Assembly: GCF_027922365.1 (NCBI RefSeq)
Contig: NZ_BSFN01000017.1
Coordinates: forward strand, 34,265-98,264
Direction of reading: 5' to 3'
Origin: Pseudomonas turukhanskensis
GTDB taxonomy: Bacteria > Pseudomonadota > Gammaproteobacteria > Pseudomonadales > Pseudomonadaceae
DNA length: 64,000 nucleotides
Shown piece by piece: positions 45,519 through 55,056 of the stretch. The translations under genes and the position numbers were made by a program. Within the stretch, counting starts at the first letter, position 1; every line of letters starts with the position of its first letter. Below the pieces are notes generated by a model. It was not told the DNA's origin. It saw only the letters and a list, made by a program, of their open reading frames with translations, and made no database searches.

Positions 45519-47516
45519 ATGCGCCTGTTCCTCTGCGAGAAGCCATCCCAGGGTAAAGACATCGCCCGTGTGCTGGGTGCCGGCCAACGCGGCAGCGGCT
45601 GCTACAGCGGAGCGGGCACCGTGGTGACCTGGTGCATCGGTCATCTGATCGAAGCAGCACCACCGGAGGCCTACGGCGAACAGTACAAGCGCTGGTCCAT
45701 CGAGCAGCTTCCCATCATTCCCGAGCGCTGGCGCGTCGAGCCGAAGGCCACAACCGCCGCGCAACTCAAGACCGTCAAACAGCTCGTCGGCCAGGCCAGC
45801 GAGCTGGTGATCGCCACCGATGCAGATCGCGAGGGCGAGATGATTGCTCGCGAGATCATCGACCTGTGCGGCTATCGCGGGTCGATCCAACGGCTGTGGC
45901 TGTCGGCGCTCAACGACGCGAGTATTCGCAAGGCGCTGAGCGCGCTGAAGCCGTCGAACGAGACGCTGCCGCTGTACTATGCGGCGCTCGCTCGATCCCG
46001 AGCGGACTGGTTGATCGGCATGAACCTGAGCCGGTTGTTTACCGTGCTCGGGCGTCAAGCCGGCTACGACGGCGTGCTCTCGGTCGGCCGGGTGCAAACA
46101 CCGACACTGGCACTGGTGGTCGCCCGCGACCGCGAGATCGCCCGCTTCGTTTCCGTGCCGTTTTGGGCCGTCGAGGTCGCGCTATCGGCGGGCGGGCAAT
46201 CCTTCCTCGCCAACTGGATCGCACCGGACGGTTGCACCGATGACGCCGGCCGCTGCCTGCAGCAGTTGGTGGCACAGCAAGCAGTCGATCGCATGCGCGC
46301 TGCCGGCAGCGCCCAGGTAATGTCGGTCGAGACGGAACGTGTGCGCGAAGGCCCGCCGCTGCCATTCGACCTGGGTACGCTTCAGGAGCTGTGCTCTCGG
46401 CGACTCGGGCTGGACGTGCAGGAGACGCTGGACATCGCACAGTCCTTGTACGAGACGCACAAAGCCACGACATACCCGCGTTCGGATTCGGGTTACCTGC
46501 CCGAAAGCATGTCCGCCGAGGTGCCGGCCGTGCTCGATGCCGTGCTCGCCACCGATCCCAGCCTGCGTCCGCTCATGGACCAGCTCGACCGTACCCAGCG
46601 CTCACGCGCCTGGAACGACAGCAAGGTAACGGCGCACCACGGCATCATCCCCACGTTGGAACCAGCAAAGCTCTCCGCCATGTCGGAGAAGGAGCTGGCA
46701 GTCTATAGGCTGATCCGCGCGCACTACCTCGCGCAGTTCCTGCCACATCACGAGTTCGACCGCACGACCGCGCATTTGCTGTGCGGCGGCCAGAATCTGC
46801 AAGCCATCGGCAAGCAGGTGATCGTCTCCGGCTGGCACCAAGTGCTGGCCGTGCCGCCAGCGGACGACGTGGACAGCGAATCGGCACCGCGCAGCCAGGT
46901 ATTGCCAGCCCTGCGCGAAGGACTGTCCTGCCAGGTCGGCCAGGTCGATCTGAAAGCCCTCAAGACGCTGCCGGCCAAACCCTACACCCAGGGCGATCTG
47001 GTCAAGGCCATGAAAGGCGTGGCCCGCTTGGTCACCGATCCGCGCTTGAAACAGAAGCTGAAAGAGACCACGGGCATCGGTACCGAGGCGACACGCGCCA
47101 GCATCATCAAAGGCCTGCTCGACCGCGGCTACCTGATCAAGAAAGGACGCGCCATCCGCGCCTCCGAAGCCGCTTGCACACTCATCGATGCAGTGCCAAC
47201 GGCCATCACCGATCCCGGCACCACCGCAGTCTGGGAACAGGCCCTGGACATGATCGAAGCTGGCAGCATGACGCTGGACACCTTTGTCGAAAAACAATCC
47301 GCCTGGATCACCCAGCTCGTGCAGCAGTATCGCGGTGCCACCCTGTCCATCAAGCTACCCGAGGGACCCGCCTGCCCGCTGTGTGGCAGTGCCACATGGC
47401 AACGCACCGGCAAGACCGGTCCCTTCTGGTCCTGCCGCAGCTATCCCGAGTGCAAAGGCACCCTGCCCATCCAGCAAGCCAGCGCGACACGCAAGCCGCG
47501 ACAGATCCCAAAATAG
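45519..47516 (+). CDS. topB: DNA topoisomerase III (ICE-encoded)
   Basis: A 665-residue type IA topoisomerase. Toprim motif ATDADREGEMIARE near residues 98-111, catalytic Tyr319 in ATTYPRSDSGYLP, and a C-terminal zinc finger (CPLCGSATWQ...WSCRSYPECKGTLP). It resolves DNA intermediates of ICE replication or transfer and is a constant member of this ICE family. CCGGAGA precedes the start. Confidence 0.93.
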   Translation: MRLFLCEKPSQGKDIARVLGAGQRGSGCYSGAGTVVTWCIGHLIEAAPPEAYGEQYKRWSIEQLPIIPERWRVEPKATTAAQLKTVKQLVGQASELVIATDADREGEMIAREIIDLCGYRGSIQRLWLSALNDASIRKALSALKPSNETLPLYYAALARSRADWLIGMNLSRLFTVLGRQAGYDGVLSVGRVQTPTLALVVARDREIARFVSVPFWAVEVALSAGGQSFLANWIAPDGCTDDAGRCLQQLVAQQAVDRMRAAGSAQVMSVETERVREGPPLPFDLGTLQELCSRRLGLDVQETLDIAQSLYETHKATTYPRSDSGYLPESMSAEVPAVLDAVLATDPSLRPLMDQLDRTQRSRAWNDSKVTAHHGIIPTLEPAKLSAMSEKELAVYRLIRAHYLAQFLPHHEFDRTTAHLLCGGQNLQAIGKQVIVSGWHQVLAVPPADDVDSESAPRSQVLPALREGLSCQVGQVDLKALKTLPAKPYTQGDLVKAMKGVARLVTDPRLKQKLKETTGIGTEATRASIIKGLLDRGYLIKKGRAIRASEAACTLIDAVPTAITDPGTTAVWEQALDMIEAGSMTLDTFVEKQSAWITQLVQQYRGATLSIKLPEGPACPLCGSATWQRTGKTGPFWSCRSYPECKGTLPIQQASATRKPRQIPK

Positions 47517-48284
47517 GTCGCTGCCCATCTCCCCCATCGTATCGACCACGGTTGATGCGCATACCTCGCGCCTGCGGGGAACCCAGCACGCACCATCCTT
47601 CTGCAACGTGTGCCCGTCGCCGGCGTTTTGCCGGTCAGACGTGAAGGCAGACTGATCTGCAGTCCGTATTGCACGGACACCCTGTTCGGCTTGTTTCCGC
47701 GGTCCCGAAGGGTCCCCTGGTGTCTTGTCTCGATGACCGGACGAGCCCCCAGGAGACCCCTCGGGTCGAACGGTATTCAGTGCCGGCGCCCACCGGCGGA
47801 ACAACGGGTTCCTTTTGTACGCGGATGCGTGCCAAAGGATGTCGACCCCAGCCACGACAAGGGTCGAGTGCAATCGCTGCGACAGCGGGTGGCTTTGACG
47901 ACGGCCAATCCCTGCATCAGCTCACAGGTGGTGTCTTCCTCGACAGCCGAAGGCCCAGGCCTTCGGCACCTTTCTCCTGCTTGCCCGAAATCGCCGGCTC
48001 GACGAATCCTCGTCGAGCCCATAAACGAATGCACCTTCTGACCTTCCCCTCCCTCAATCGGGAGGTCGCCGGTTTCCCATTTCCCGCTGACTCACGCCCC
48101 CACGCAACTCGATGCTGCTCTGCATGCGTCGTCGGCCTCGGTCGGCACCATGCCCGCAGCACGGGTCCCTGGCTGCACCGCGGAATCCCCCGCGCTGATC
48201 CGACCAGTCCGCTTCGCACCACCGTGCGGACGAGCGCCTGCAAGGCGTCGGTGCCTTGCTCCACTCCAGCGAGGAGGTTCTTCC
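47517..48284. other. Gene-free stretch packed with inverted repeats
   Basis: About 770 bases with no supported gene. Hairpins seen: GCAGA/TCTGC 47647-47660, GTCCGT/ACGGAC 47662-47678, TCGACCC/GGGTCGA 47842-47867, CGCTG/CAGCG 47875-47887, CCGAAGGCC/GGCCTTCGG 47947-47966, and GGCTCGACGA/TCGTCGAGCC 47996-48019. Could be an origin of transfer or a structured RNA; see findings. Confidence 0.6.
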
Positions 48285-48533
48285 ATGTCCCATGCACCTT
48301 CCGTGTCGCCCAGCGCTACCCAGGCCCGAGCCGAATCCATCGGTTATCTGGCCCTGACCTACGTGGGGAAAAGCCTGCCCCTGCAGGTACGCCACAGCGC
48401 CGCCGGCTACTTCATCGGCACCGCCGACGAAAACGGCCCGGTCTCGCGCGAGCCCGTCGAGTACTTCCGCTCGTATCAGGCTGCCGACCAGGCCCTGACA
48501 ACAGGGTGCTGGCAACAGCGCCTCCATCCCTGA
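48285..48533 (+). CDS. Small ICE hypothetical protein
   Basis: An 82-residue protein (SIGYLALTYVGKSLPLQVRHSAAGYFIGTADENGPVSREPVEYFRSYQAADQAL). No known domain seen; the sequence looks like small ICE/plasmid proteins of unknown role. GAGGAGG lies upstream of the start. The next gene begins 23 bases after its stop. Confidence 0.7.
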   Translation: MSHAPSVSPSATQARAESIGYLALTYVGKSLPLQVRHSAAGYFIGTADENGPVSREPVEYFRSYQAADQALTTGCWQQRLHP

Positions 48534-48556
48534 ACCCTACCCATCGGGAGAACGTC

Positions 48557-48949
48557 ATGAACCAGTCTTTACCCCAAGACGTACTTGATCAGATCGCGCG
48601 GGAGATCCTGCACTTCGACAATGCGCCTGCAGCCTTTTTGGAAGCCTGGAAACGAGGCATCCAAATCGCCGGTGTCGAGTGGTTCGGCGATGGCACCCAC
48701 GCAGGGCTGCAGCAAGCCAAGAGCAAGTGGGAGCTACGGCCGAATGTGCCGAGGCTCAACGACACCCTGGGTGTTCTGAGCAGCGGCCAGCGGATGTTTC
48801 TGTCCGCCATGGTCAGCTTTTACAACGCCGATGAAGGCGGCGCGCTGCTCAAACGCTGCCAGTTCGAGGGGCTTGCCGATCTCGGCGGTCTCGATCTCGA
48901 ACGCCGCAAGGTCATCGCCGACTTGCTGCTCCACTACCACGGCTGGTGA
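48557..48949 (+). CDS. ICE hypothetical protein
   Basis: A 130-residue protein (DQIAREILHFDNAPAAFLEAWKRG; LSSGQRMFLSAMVSFYNADEGGALL; ending DLLLHYHGW). The open frame extends far upstream, but GGGAG at 48546 and coding character place the start here. No function recognised; it follows the 82-residue gene closely and probably shares its transcript. Confidence 0.7.
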   Translation: MNQSLPQDVLDQIAREILHFDNAPAAFLEAWKRGIQIAGVEWFGDGTHAGLQQAKSKWELRPNVPRLNDTLGVLSSGQRMFLSAMVSFYNADEGGALLKRCQFEGLADLGGLDLERRKVIADLLLHYHGW

Positions 48950-48974
48950 GTCGGCCTCCCCCGCCATTTTTCTC

Positions 48975-49016
48975 ACACCCCACGAGGGACATGCGTCCCT
49001 TGGGGCCATGTCCCTC
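48975..49016 (+). promoter_or_regulatory. Three-arm leader hairpin (copy 1)
   Basis: Arm 1 GAGGGACAT (48984-48992) can pair with arm 2 GTCCCT (48995-49000), closed by CCCC/GGGG, or fully with arm 3 ATGTCCCTC (49008-49016) directly before the ribosome binding site of the gene at 49038. Confidence 0.6.
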
Positions 49017-49037
49017 CATTTCTATAGGAGCGACAAC

Positions 49038-49751
49038 ATGCCCCGTCATCCCAACCCCTTCCTCCGCGGTTACCAGAATCTGCACATCAGCCGCAGCCTG
49101 TTCATCACCTACGAAGACGACTGCCCGCCGGCCTGGCGTCCACTGCATCCCAGCCAAGCACATCTGCCTGACGATGAGGTCGCACGTTTCCCCTGCATCT
49201 TCAACGACGACTACGCGCTGATCACTGAGGGGCAGGAAATACCTGACGACCTGGACGCACAGTACCAGAGCCTAGGCGTGGTCCGAACCGTAGTCTATGC
49301 CGTCAACGGCGACGACTTCGGCCAACCTGTCCATGCCGGTGACACCTACGCCGAAGACGCCGCGCGTGAAGTCGTGCGGCGGCTTCGCTTCGAGACCGGC
49401 CACTACAGTCGCTGCTGGGAGATCAGCACCGCACATATCACGGAGGATGCGAATCGCTACCTGGAAGAACTGGCGGACATCGCCACGCCAACCGGGTTCC
49501 TGTTTGTCGCCTTTCACATTCCGTGCAGTCCTGCGCTCGGCGTGAAGCTGATCGCCACGCCCTGGACGGACACCAATCTGGAATACGTCGAAGGCATCTC
49601 CGCCGAGCAGTTGCGGCAGGAACACTTGAGCAAGGGCGTACCGCAATCCCTCGTCGAGGTTCTTCACCTGGCCGCACTGGCTGATGCGCGAATGCTCATG
49701 TTCGATGCCGATGCGCCGGAGCTGGACGGACTGATGCTTTACGACGAATAA
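49038..49751 (+). CDS. ICE hypothetical protein (DUF5983-like)
   Basis: A 237-residue protein (NLHISRSLFITYEDD; VVRTVVYAVNGDDFGQPVHAGDTYAEDAAREVVRRLRFETGHYSRCWEIST; TGFLFVAFHIPCSPALGVKLIATPWTD). I associate this with the DUF5983 group of ICE proteins, not strongly. AGGAG before the start. No catalytic motif seen. A CCCC/GGGG hairpin with a T-rich tail (49761-49787) may end the transcript. Confidence 0.65.
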   Translation: MPRHPNPFLRGYQNLHISRSLFITYEDDCPPAWRPLHPSQAHLPDDEVARFPCIFNDDYALITEGQEIPDDLDAQYQSLGVVRTVVYAVNGDDFGQPVHAGDTYAEDAAREVVRRLRFETGHYSRCWEISTAHITEDANRYLEELADIATPTGFLFVAFHIPCSPALGVKLIATPWTDTNLEYVEGISAEQLRQEHLSKGVPQSLVEVLHLAALADARMLMFDADAPELDGLMLYDE

Positions 49752-49851
49752 CCCTTTGAACCCCGATGTGGGGCTCTTCTTATTTGTCGAACCCGGTAGT
49801 GGCGCGTTACCGATTTCCGGACGACTGACGCCGACACGTACCCCACGCTGT

Positions 49852-49910
49852 CCTCATGTCCGCTGGCGTAGCCGGCAGCATGCCCAGGCAGCCGAGACCT
49901 TCGAGGCTGC
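49852..49910 (+). repeat. 59-nt intergenic repeat, copy A
   Basis: Begins CCTCATGT, contains GCATGCCCAGGCAGC and ends GAGGCTGC; aligns along its full 59 bases with 57716-57774 with two single-base gaps and scattered differences. The two copies lie on either side of the minus-strand operon at 51549-57548. Confidence 0.55.
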
Positions 49911-49964
49911 GGTGCGGCTCATCGCACTGGTTGCTCTGTTACTCCCGCGCATGTCGCGCCATCC

Positions 49965-50009
49965 ACCCACCCCACAAGGGACATCCTCCCTTGCGGGCGG
50001 GAGTCCCTT
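49965..50009 (+). promoter_or_regulatory. Three-arm leader hairpin (copy 2)
   Basis: Arm 1 AAGGGAC (49976-49982) pairs with TCCCTT (49987-49992), extended by CCC/GGG, or with arm 3 GTCCCTT (50003-50009). Then AAGGAG and the start at 50029. Confidence 0.6.
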
Positions 50010-50028
50010 TTTCATCAAGGAGTCTCCC

Positions 50029-50826
50029 ATGGATACCCAAGCCATCCGCGCACAAATGCCCGTTCTGGTTGCCGGTCATGTACCCCGCAATGTCCGCTCG
50101 TTCAAGTTCAATATCTTCGACGGCCAACCCAAGGTCTCGACGTGGGGCTTCCACATCGACCCGAAACCGTTCGAGGGCAAGGTGATCGCCGACACCGGCG
50201 AAGCCATCATCGTCAAGATCGGCCGAGCCGAATTCGCCGTGCTCGATCGCTCACTGCTGACCGAAGTGCCTGTTGAAGGCGCCAAGGTGCAGGTCCAGCC
50301 GTATGTCCGGCGCCGTTTCGACGGTCTGCGCGCGGACACGCCGGAAGAACGCACCGAGTACACCGCAGACGGAACGCCCTATACGGTGCAAACGCACATC
50401 CTCGGTTCAGCACCGGCCAAGCTGCCGATCCCGCAACCACGCTGCCCGGAGTTGCAGGAACTCATCAATCAGCTTGAACAGTTGCCAGCGCCGGACGGAT
50501 TCCGCCGCGTGACCCACTTGCTGGTGGATGCCGGCGCACGGGACTTCTCCTTCGTCGACCCGCTGCCCAGCGACATCATCAAGACGCCTCCGGCAATCAG
50601 CTTCACCGTTGCGACCGCGAAGTTCCAGGGTCAGGTCACCCTGCTGTACGAACGTGCCGATGATCTCTATGCGATCGAGCTGAGACGCGACGGGGAACTC
50701 GTCGAACGTGTCGCTGAGGTGTTCTTCGACTCGCTCGGGGAAACGCTGGAGCGACTGATCGACGATGGAAGCTGGCGACGCATCCACGTTCAGTGCCTGT
50801 CTGGCTCCAAACCTGTCCGTCACTGA
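50029..50826 (+). CDS. ICE hypothetical protein
   Basis: A 265-residue protein (RAQMPVLVAGHVPRNVRSFKFNIFDGQPKVSTWGFHIDPKPFEGKV; PRCPELQELINQLEQL). The N-terminal half looks like a beta-rich domain; no enzyme motif. The longer upstream opening is rejected because AAGGAG at 50018 serves this start. The DUF3085 gene follows 17 bases after the stop. Confidence 0.68.
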   Translation: MDTQAIRAQMPVLVAGHVPRNVRSFKFNIFDGQPKVSTWGFHIDPKPFEGKVIADTGEAIIVKIGRAEFAVLDRSLLTEVPVEGAKVQVQPYVRRRFDGLRADTPEERTEYTADGTPYTVQTHILGSAPAKLPIPQPRCPELQELINQLEQLPAPDGFRRVTHLLVDAGARDFSFVDPLPSDIIKTPPAISFTVATAKFQGQVTLLYERADDLYAIELRRDGELVERVAEVFFDSLGETLERLIDDGSWRRIHVQCLSGSKPVRH

Positions 50827-50843
50827 GCAGCAGGAGATCAACC

Positions 50844-51212
50844 ATGTCCCTTCGATTCAAAGGCGCAGAACTGCGTCCCGTGCTTGCCGAAGCGGTTGCC
50901 AACCAGTGCCGTGTGGTCCTGGCCAAAGACCAGGGCGTGTACTTCCTTGCCGAACGCGGCGACCGCCGTCCCGAGGACGGACGCCAGAAGCTGCTCGCCT
51001 ACGCTGTCGGCTGCAACCCTGACGTCGACCCATTCGACGACTGGTGGGAACTGGCCCGCACCGAGCTTGGTGGCGACGACTTCGGCGAATACTTCAACCC
51101 GAAATCCACGGTGTTCACCCGCATCCTGAACAGCGAGGACGACTTGGAGCTGTCCGCTACCGCCACACACCTGTCCCTCAAGCCAGTACCGCCGACGTCA
51201 GGCGACAGCTGA
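50844..51212 (+). CDS. DUF3085 ICE protein
   Basis: A 122-residue protein (MSLRFKGAELRPVLAEAVANQCRVVLAKDQGVYFLAERG; VDPFDDWWELARTELGGDDFGEYF), matching DUF3085 from memory. Function unknown; common in PFGI-1/ICEclc-type elements. CAGGAG upstream of the start. Last plus-strand gene before the minus-strand operon; a strong hairpin terminator follows. Confidence 0.75.
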   Translation: MSLRFKGAELRPVLAEAVANQCRVVLAKDQGVYFLAERGDRRPEDGRQKLLAYAVGCNPDVDPFDDWWELARTELGGDDFGEYFNPKSTVFTRILNSEDDLELSATATHLSLKPVPPTSGDS

Positions 51213-51227
51213 CTCTCCCCCACCACA

Positions 51228-51251
51228 GCCCCCGCTCGCGGGGGCTTCTTC
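51228..51251 (+). terminator. Terminator after the DUF3085 gene
   Basis: GCCCCCGC / GCGGGGGC with a TC turn, then TTCTTCTGTTT. The rest of the gap to 51548 holds no gene that I can support. Confidence 0.75.
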
Positions 51252-51548
51252 TGTTTGCACCGCCCCCTCGTTCGCGTACACACCGTATCCAGACCGCACC
51301 GGCCTTCCTCGCCGACTGACGCCGGCCTGCCCCAGGAGACGACTGCATCCGCGACCCGCTCAAGGTCGACCACCTCACCTGCATCAGCTCAGTGGCGGCC
51401 GCACCAATACCGGCATGCGCTGACGCTGCTGCAGGCCAGCAACGGATTACCCCGGACACCATGGTCTGTTTTCGGTCAGCGGCAACAGGCAAGAAAGTAG
51501 AGGCCACCTTACGCTTGGCACGACTGCGCCGAACGCTGGCAGGTGGAA

Positions 51549-53795
51549 TCACGAGAGAGAAGCAGTATCCTCCAAGCCACTCAGGTGAGCTGCGGTCTGC
51601 TGTGCTTTTTCCAGATCGAGATACATCGTAGCGAAAGACTGCATGAGCAGTTCAGGAGGTAGCGCCCAGTCCCACTTCTCCCTGATCATATTCTGCACAT
51701 TCTGGAGGACCGTACTCGCCTTAAGCTCCTTCAAAGCAGCAACCTCTCGAAGCTTGCTTTCAAGCAACGCCACTCCCCCCTGCACTTCGATGACTAGCCC
51801 TGAGTTCTCAGTGGGCAAACCGACGTACTCCAGAAGAACGGCCAAGGCGTCGTTGGTCCAATCGCCCTGCCAGATGAAGAGACAGGTTCTTCCTCCGCTC
51901 TCAATAAAGCTCTGGTGGCCCAACTCAAGATCAGCAAAGCTTTGCCGCGCCTCCATCAGCAGCCTCTGTGCCACTGGATCAAGGTAGGGATAAGGCTCCT
52001 CTTCCTGCAGGACGTTTTTCATCTCCTGCCGAACATTGTCGTGAACTCGAGCAGCCAGACCATCAAAAGCTGGAGGGGCACCTCCCGGGGAGGGTTTGAC
52101 GACAATCACCTTGCCTTCCGTATCAACGTTAATCACCTGCCAACGACGCCCGGCGAAGATGATGCGCTGCTCAGCACTCAGTGGTCGCGAGACAGGCAGG
52201 GCCCCAAGGGGTCTTCCATCGCAAATAACTCGGAATTCTTCATTACTAGTGAATGCACTGTAGAAGTCGTAGTGGTTGACCAGCCGCTCACCTAACTCAC
52301 CAGGCAGCAGGAGCCCGGCAGGCTCCTGAACGATCAGATCTCGCTCACCCAAAGCACGCAGGAGGTTCAGAAAGCTGTCCTGCTCGACAGCCAAGAAAGG
52401 GCCATTGCGTACTAGCGTTCCCCATAACTCAGCCGCAGTGGCACCACCTCGTTGCGCAATCACCGAGAGGCATTGTTGCACCAGAGTCGACAAATGCAGG
52501 CCCTGCGCTCTTGGCGGTTCAAACCATCCCCTCATCAGTAGCCGGATCATCGCGATGCTTTGTACCAATCCTTGGCGCAAGCGATCTGATATTGGAGAGT
52601 CATCCGTCAATCGACGCTCCTTGCAGTATCCACGCAGGATGGCTGCCTCTCCTGGGCGACGTCCGGAGCGTCCAAGACGTTGGCGCAAACTGGCAACTGA
52701 AGGCGGCGGACCTATCTGCACAACGGTTCTGATGCTGCCAATGTCGATGCCCAGTTCCAGCGTGGTGGTACAGATCGCCGTCGCCGGTCGGTCTCCCGCT
52801 TTGAGGGCCCGCTCGGTATCTTCCCTGATATCTTTCGACAGGCTGCCATGATGTGGCCAGAACTCATTAGGTACACCGTCTTGCTCGCAGCGACGCCGTA
52901 GCTGATCAGCAAACCATTCGACTTGAGTCCTGCTGTTAGGGAACACCAAGTTGTTGCTTCCCCGCAGCACCTGGAAGAGGTGCTCGGCAATTGTGTGATC
53001 TGAATCCGATTCGTCTTCTGGGCTCTCCTCCTTTTCGGGCTGTTGGGGTGTGCCTTTCTCTGGTTCCTGAAAGCCCCTGATCTGAACTTTCAGAATTTGC
53101 CCCGAACCTTTCGATTCGATCACCGTCACCTTGCTCGGGGAAGCTGGGCGCAAGAAGGTAGCAGCCAGCATCATGTCGCCCAATGTGGCTGACAAACCTA
53201 TTCTCGGGAGAGGGCGTCCGATCACCTGCTCCACCCGATGCATCAAGGACTGCAGTTGCTTGCCTCGCTCACTGCCGATAAAGGCATGCAGCTCATCGAT
53301 CACGAGGTAGCGCAGGTTCGCGAAAATTCCGGGCAGGCTCGTCCCCCGGTTAACGAACAGGGCCTCAAGAGACTCTGGTGTGATCAACAGCACGCCTTCG
53401 GGGGACTTGAGAAAGCGGTGCTTGCGGCTCGACGAGATATCGCCGTGCCAGGCAATGACGGGAATCTCGAGTTCGTCGCATAGCGTGCTCAATCGCTCCC
53501 ATTGGTCATTGATCAGTGCCTTGAGCGGACTGATGTAAAGCACTGAGCCTGGCGGTTCCTGCTGCTTCAGCAGGTTCGTCAGAATGGGTAGGAATGCGGC
53601 CTCGGTTTTACCGGCCGCCGTCGCCGCGGCGATGATGACGTCCTGATCAGCACCGAGTAGTGCGGGGATGGCCCGCTCCTGGGCATCACGTAGTGAGGTC
53701 CAGCCTTCCATCCAGATCCAGCGCTGAATTCGGGAGTCAAGAAGGCTAAAGCCCTCCGACTCAGAGCTGGAAGGTTGCAAGTTCATCGTCGGCAT
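51549..53795 (-). CDS. Lhr/BrxHI-like superfamily 2 helicase
   Basis: A 748-residue DEAD/DEAH helicase. Walker A ATAAGKTEA at residues 58-66, DELH at 167-170, SAT at 202-204, HGS at 316-318, and motif VI QRLGRSGRR at 372-380. A charged Glu/Pro linker at about 244-268 divides the two RecA domains. The C-terminal third has winged-helix-like segments (LLRALGERDLIVQEPAGLLLPGELGERLV), as in Lhr and BREX BrxHI proteins. Last gene of a three-gene operon; its start overlaps the ATPase gene by 35 bases. Probably a DNA-translocating effector. Confidence 0.85.
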   Translation of the reverse strand: MPTMNLQPSSSESEGFSLLDSRIQRWIWMEGWTSLRDAQERAIPALLGADQDVIIAAATAAGKTEAAFLPILTNLLKQQEPPGSVLYISPLKALINDQWERLSTLCDELEIPVIAWHGDISSSRKHRFLKSPEGVLLITPESLEALFVNRGTSLPGIFANLRYLVIDELHAFIGSERGKQLQSLMHRVEQVIGRPLPRIGLSATLGDMMLAATFLRPASPSKVTVIESKGSGQILKVQIRGFQEPEKGTPQQPEKEESPEDESDSDHTIAEHLFQVLRGSNNLVFPNSRTQVEWFADQLRRRCEQDGVPNEFWPHHGSLSKDIREDTERALKAGDRPATAICTTTLELGIDIGSIRTVVQIGPPPSVASLRQRLGRSGRRPGEAAILRGYCKERRLTDDSPISDRLRQGLVQSIAMIRLLMRGWFEPPRAQGLHLSTLVQQCLSVIAQRGGATAAELWGTLVRNGPFLAVEQDSFLNLLRALGERDLIVQEPAGLLLPGELGERLVNHYDFYSAFTSNEEFRVICDGRPLGALPVSRPLSAEQRIIFAGRRWQVINVDTEGKVIVVKPSPGGAPPAFDGLAARVHDNVRQEMKNVLQEEEPYPYLDPVAQRLLMEARQSFADLELGHQSFIESGGRTCLFIWQGDWTNDALAVLLEYVGLPTENSGLVIEVQGGVALLESKLREVAALKELKASTVLQNVQNMIREKWDWALPPELLMQSFATMYLDLEKAQQTAAHLSGLEDTASLS

Positions 53796-55056
53796 TTACT
53801 TGAGTATCGGCCTCGCCGCCTCTATCCGGGCTCAGCTCCACAGCCCCCAACAAATGTCTCCAGTCCGCGCCCGGGTTCTGCTCCAGCACGGCCAGCAAGT
53901 TGATGAATGCAGTGATAGTTGTGCGGGGTGTACGGAAATAGGCATCCCCCAACCGTTGGTTGCAATGCGCCATGAACAAAGGCAGCGCCTCGTCAGGCAG
54001 GAGGTAGCGTGCGCTGTCGCCCGAGGCGTAGACATGGCGCAGCTTCTGGAGAAGCACATAGAAGTCTTCGGGTGTCAGGCTCGCCAGGCGGATGACCGGT
54101 CCTGACAGGTCCACCAACCCAGACTTGGCGAAACTGTTTTCGGCCAGACGCGACTGCAAGGCCGGATAGCTGTACAAGCCGCGGCGGGTATCCATCAGGA
54201 ATTCGGGGGTGCCTCCGAGCACGAATCCAAGGCCTTCGGCAGAACCCTGCAAGGAGTCGTTGAGGATGCGCAGGATCTGTTCGTAGTTGGCGTTACGTGC
54301 CTGGGTATTAGCTAGCTTATAGAGATTGACCAGCTCATCCAGGCAAACCATCAACCCCTCAAAGCCTGCCAAGCGGACAAACCGAGCCAGGAGTTTGAGC
54401 TGATCATAGACGGAAGCATCGTCGATGACTGTGCGTACCCCCAAGGCAGCACGCGCGTCGGTTTTGGTGGTGAACTCACCCCGCAACCAGCGGATGGCGT
54501 CGGCCTTGAGCTGCTCGTTGCCCTCCTCGAAGCCCTTGCAATAGGCCGCGATCACATCAGCGAAATCATAGCCGTTGACCATCTCGGTCAATTGGCCCAA
54601 TTGTTCGCGTATCACCGCCTCGCTGTCCTTACCGGACGCCTTGGCCTCGCTCTTGGCCTGGGAAATAAACCTTTCGACAATGCCCTGCAAGGCTCCGCCA
54701 TCAGGCTTTGTACGCGTGGACATGTTTTTCGCCAGCTCAGCATAAAGCGAGCGAGCCTGGCCACCAGAGGCATGGAGCCGGCGATCGGGATTCAAATCCG
54801 CATGCATGGTCACGAGCTTGCGCTCCATCGCAATGGAGCGCACAAGATTCAGGAAAAAGGTCTTTCCCGCGCCGTACTCACCAATCACAACTCGAAACGC
54901 TGAACCGCTCTCGGTCAAGCGCTCGACATCACGAATGAGCGCTTCCAGCTCACCAACCCTACCCACCTGGATCAGGTGTTGACCTGCCCGCGGAACGACT
55001 CCCGCACGAAGGGACTGAATAACCGCATCGCGATCTTTGGCTCTGATGCTGCTCAT
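53761..55056 (-). CDS. BrxC/BrxD-like P-loop ATPase (DUF2791)
   Basis: A 431-residue ATP-binding protein. Walker A GEYGAGKT at residues 59-66, Walker B GLMVCLDEL at 234-242, and a sensor-like stretch GLGFVLGGTPEFL. It matches the ATP-binding family formerly DUF2791, which includes BrxD of type 2 BREX, where it accompanies a BrxHI helicase, as here. Begins within the stop of the TerB gene (4-base overlap) and overlaps the helicase gene by 35 bases. Role: probably an AAA-type loader or regulator of the helicase. Confidence 0.82.
   Translation of the reverse strand: MSSIRAKDRDAVIQSLRAGVVPRAGQHLIQVGRVGELEALIRDVERLTESGSAFRVVIGEYGAGKTFFLNLVRSIAMERKLVTMHADLNPDRRLHASGGQARSLYAELAKNMSTRTKPDGGALQGIVERFISQAKSEAKASGKDSEAVIREQLGQLTEMVNGYDFADVIAAYCKGFEEGNEQLKADAIRWLRGEFTTKTDARAALGVRTVIDDASVYDQLKLLARFVRLAGFEGLMVCLDELVNLYKLANTQARNANYEQILRILNDSLQGSAEGLGFVLGGTPEFLMDTRRGLYSYPALQSRLAENSFAKSGLVDLSGPVIRLASLTPEDFYVLLQKLRHVYASGDSARYLLPDEALPLFMAHCNQRLGDAYFRTPRTTITAFINLLAVLEQNPGADWRHLLGAVELSPDRGGEADTQVNADDELATFQL

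Noticed and set aside
45177..46097. Minus-strand frame over the ssb-topB junction
   Set aside because: Overlaps two certain genes and the palindrome region; no recognisable protein features.
47669..48556. Upstream extension of the 130-residue ICE protein
   Set aside because: It runs through the hairpin-rich region and the 82-residue gene; a good ribosome site supports the start at 48557.
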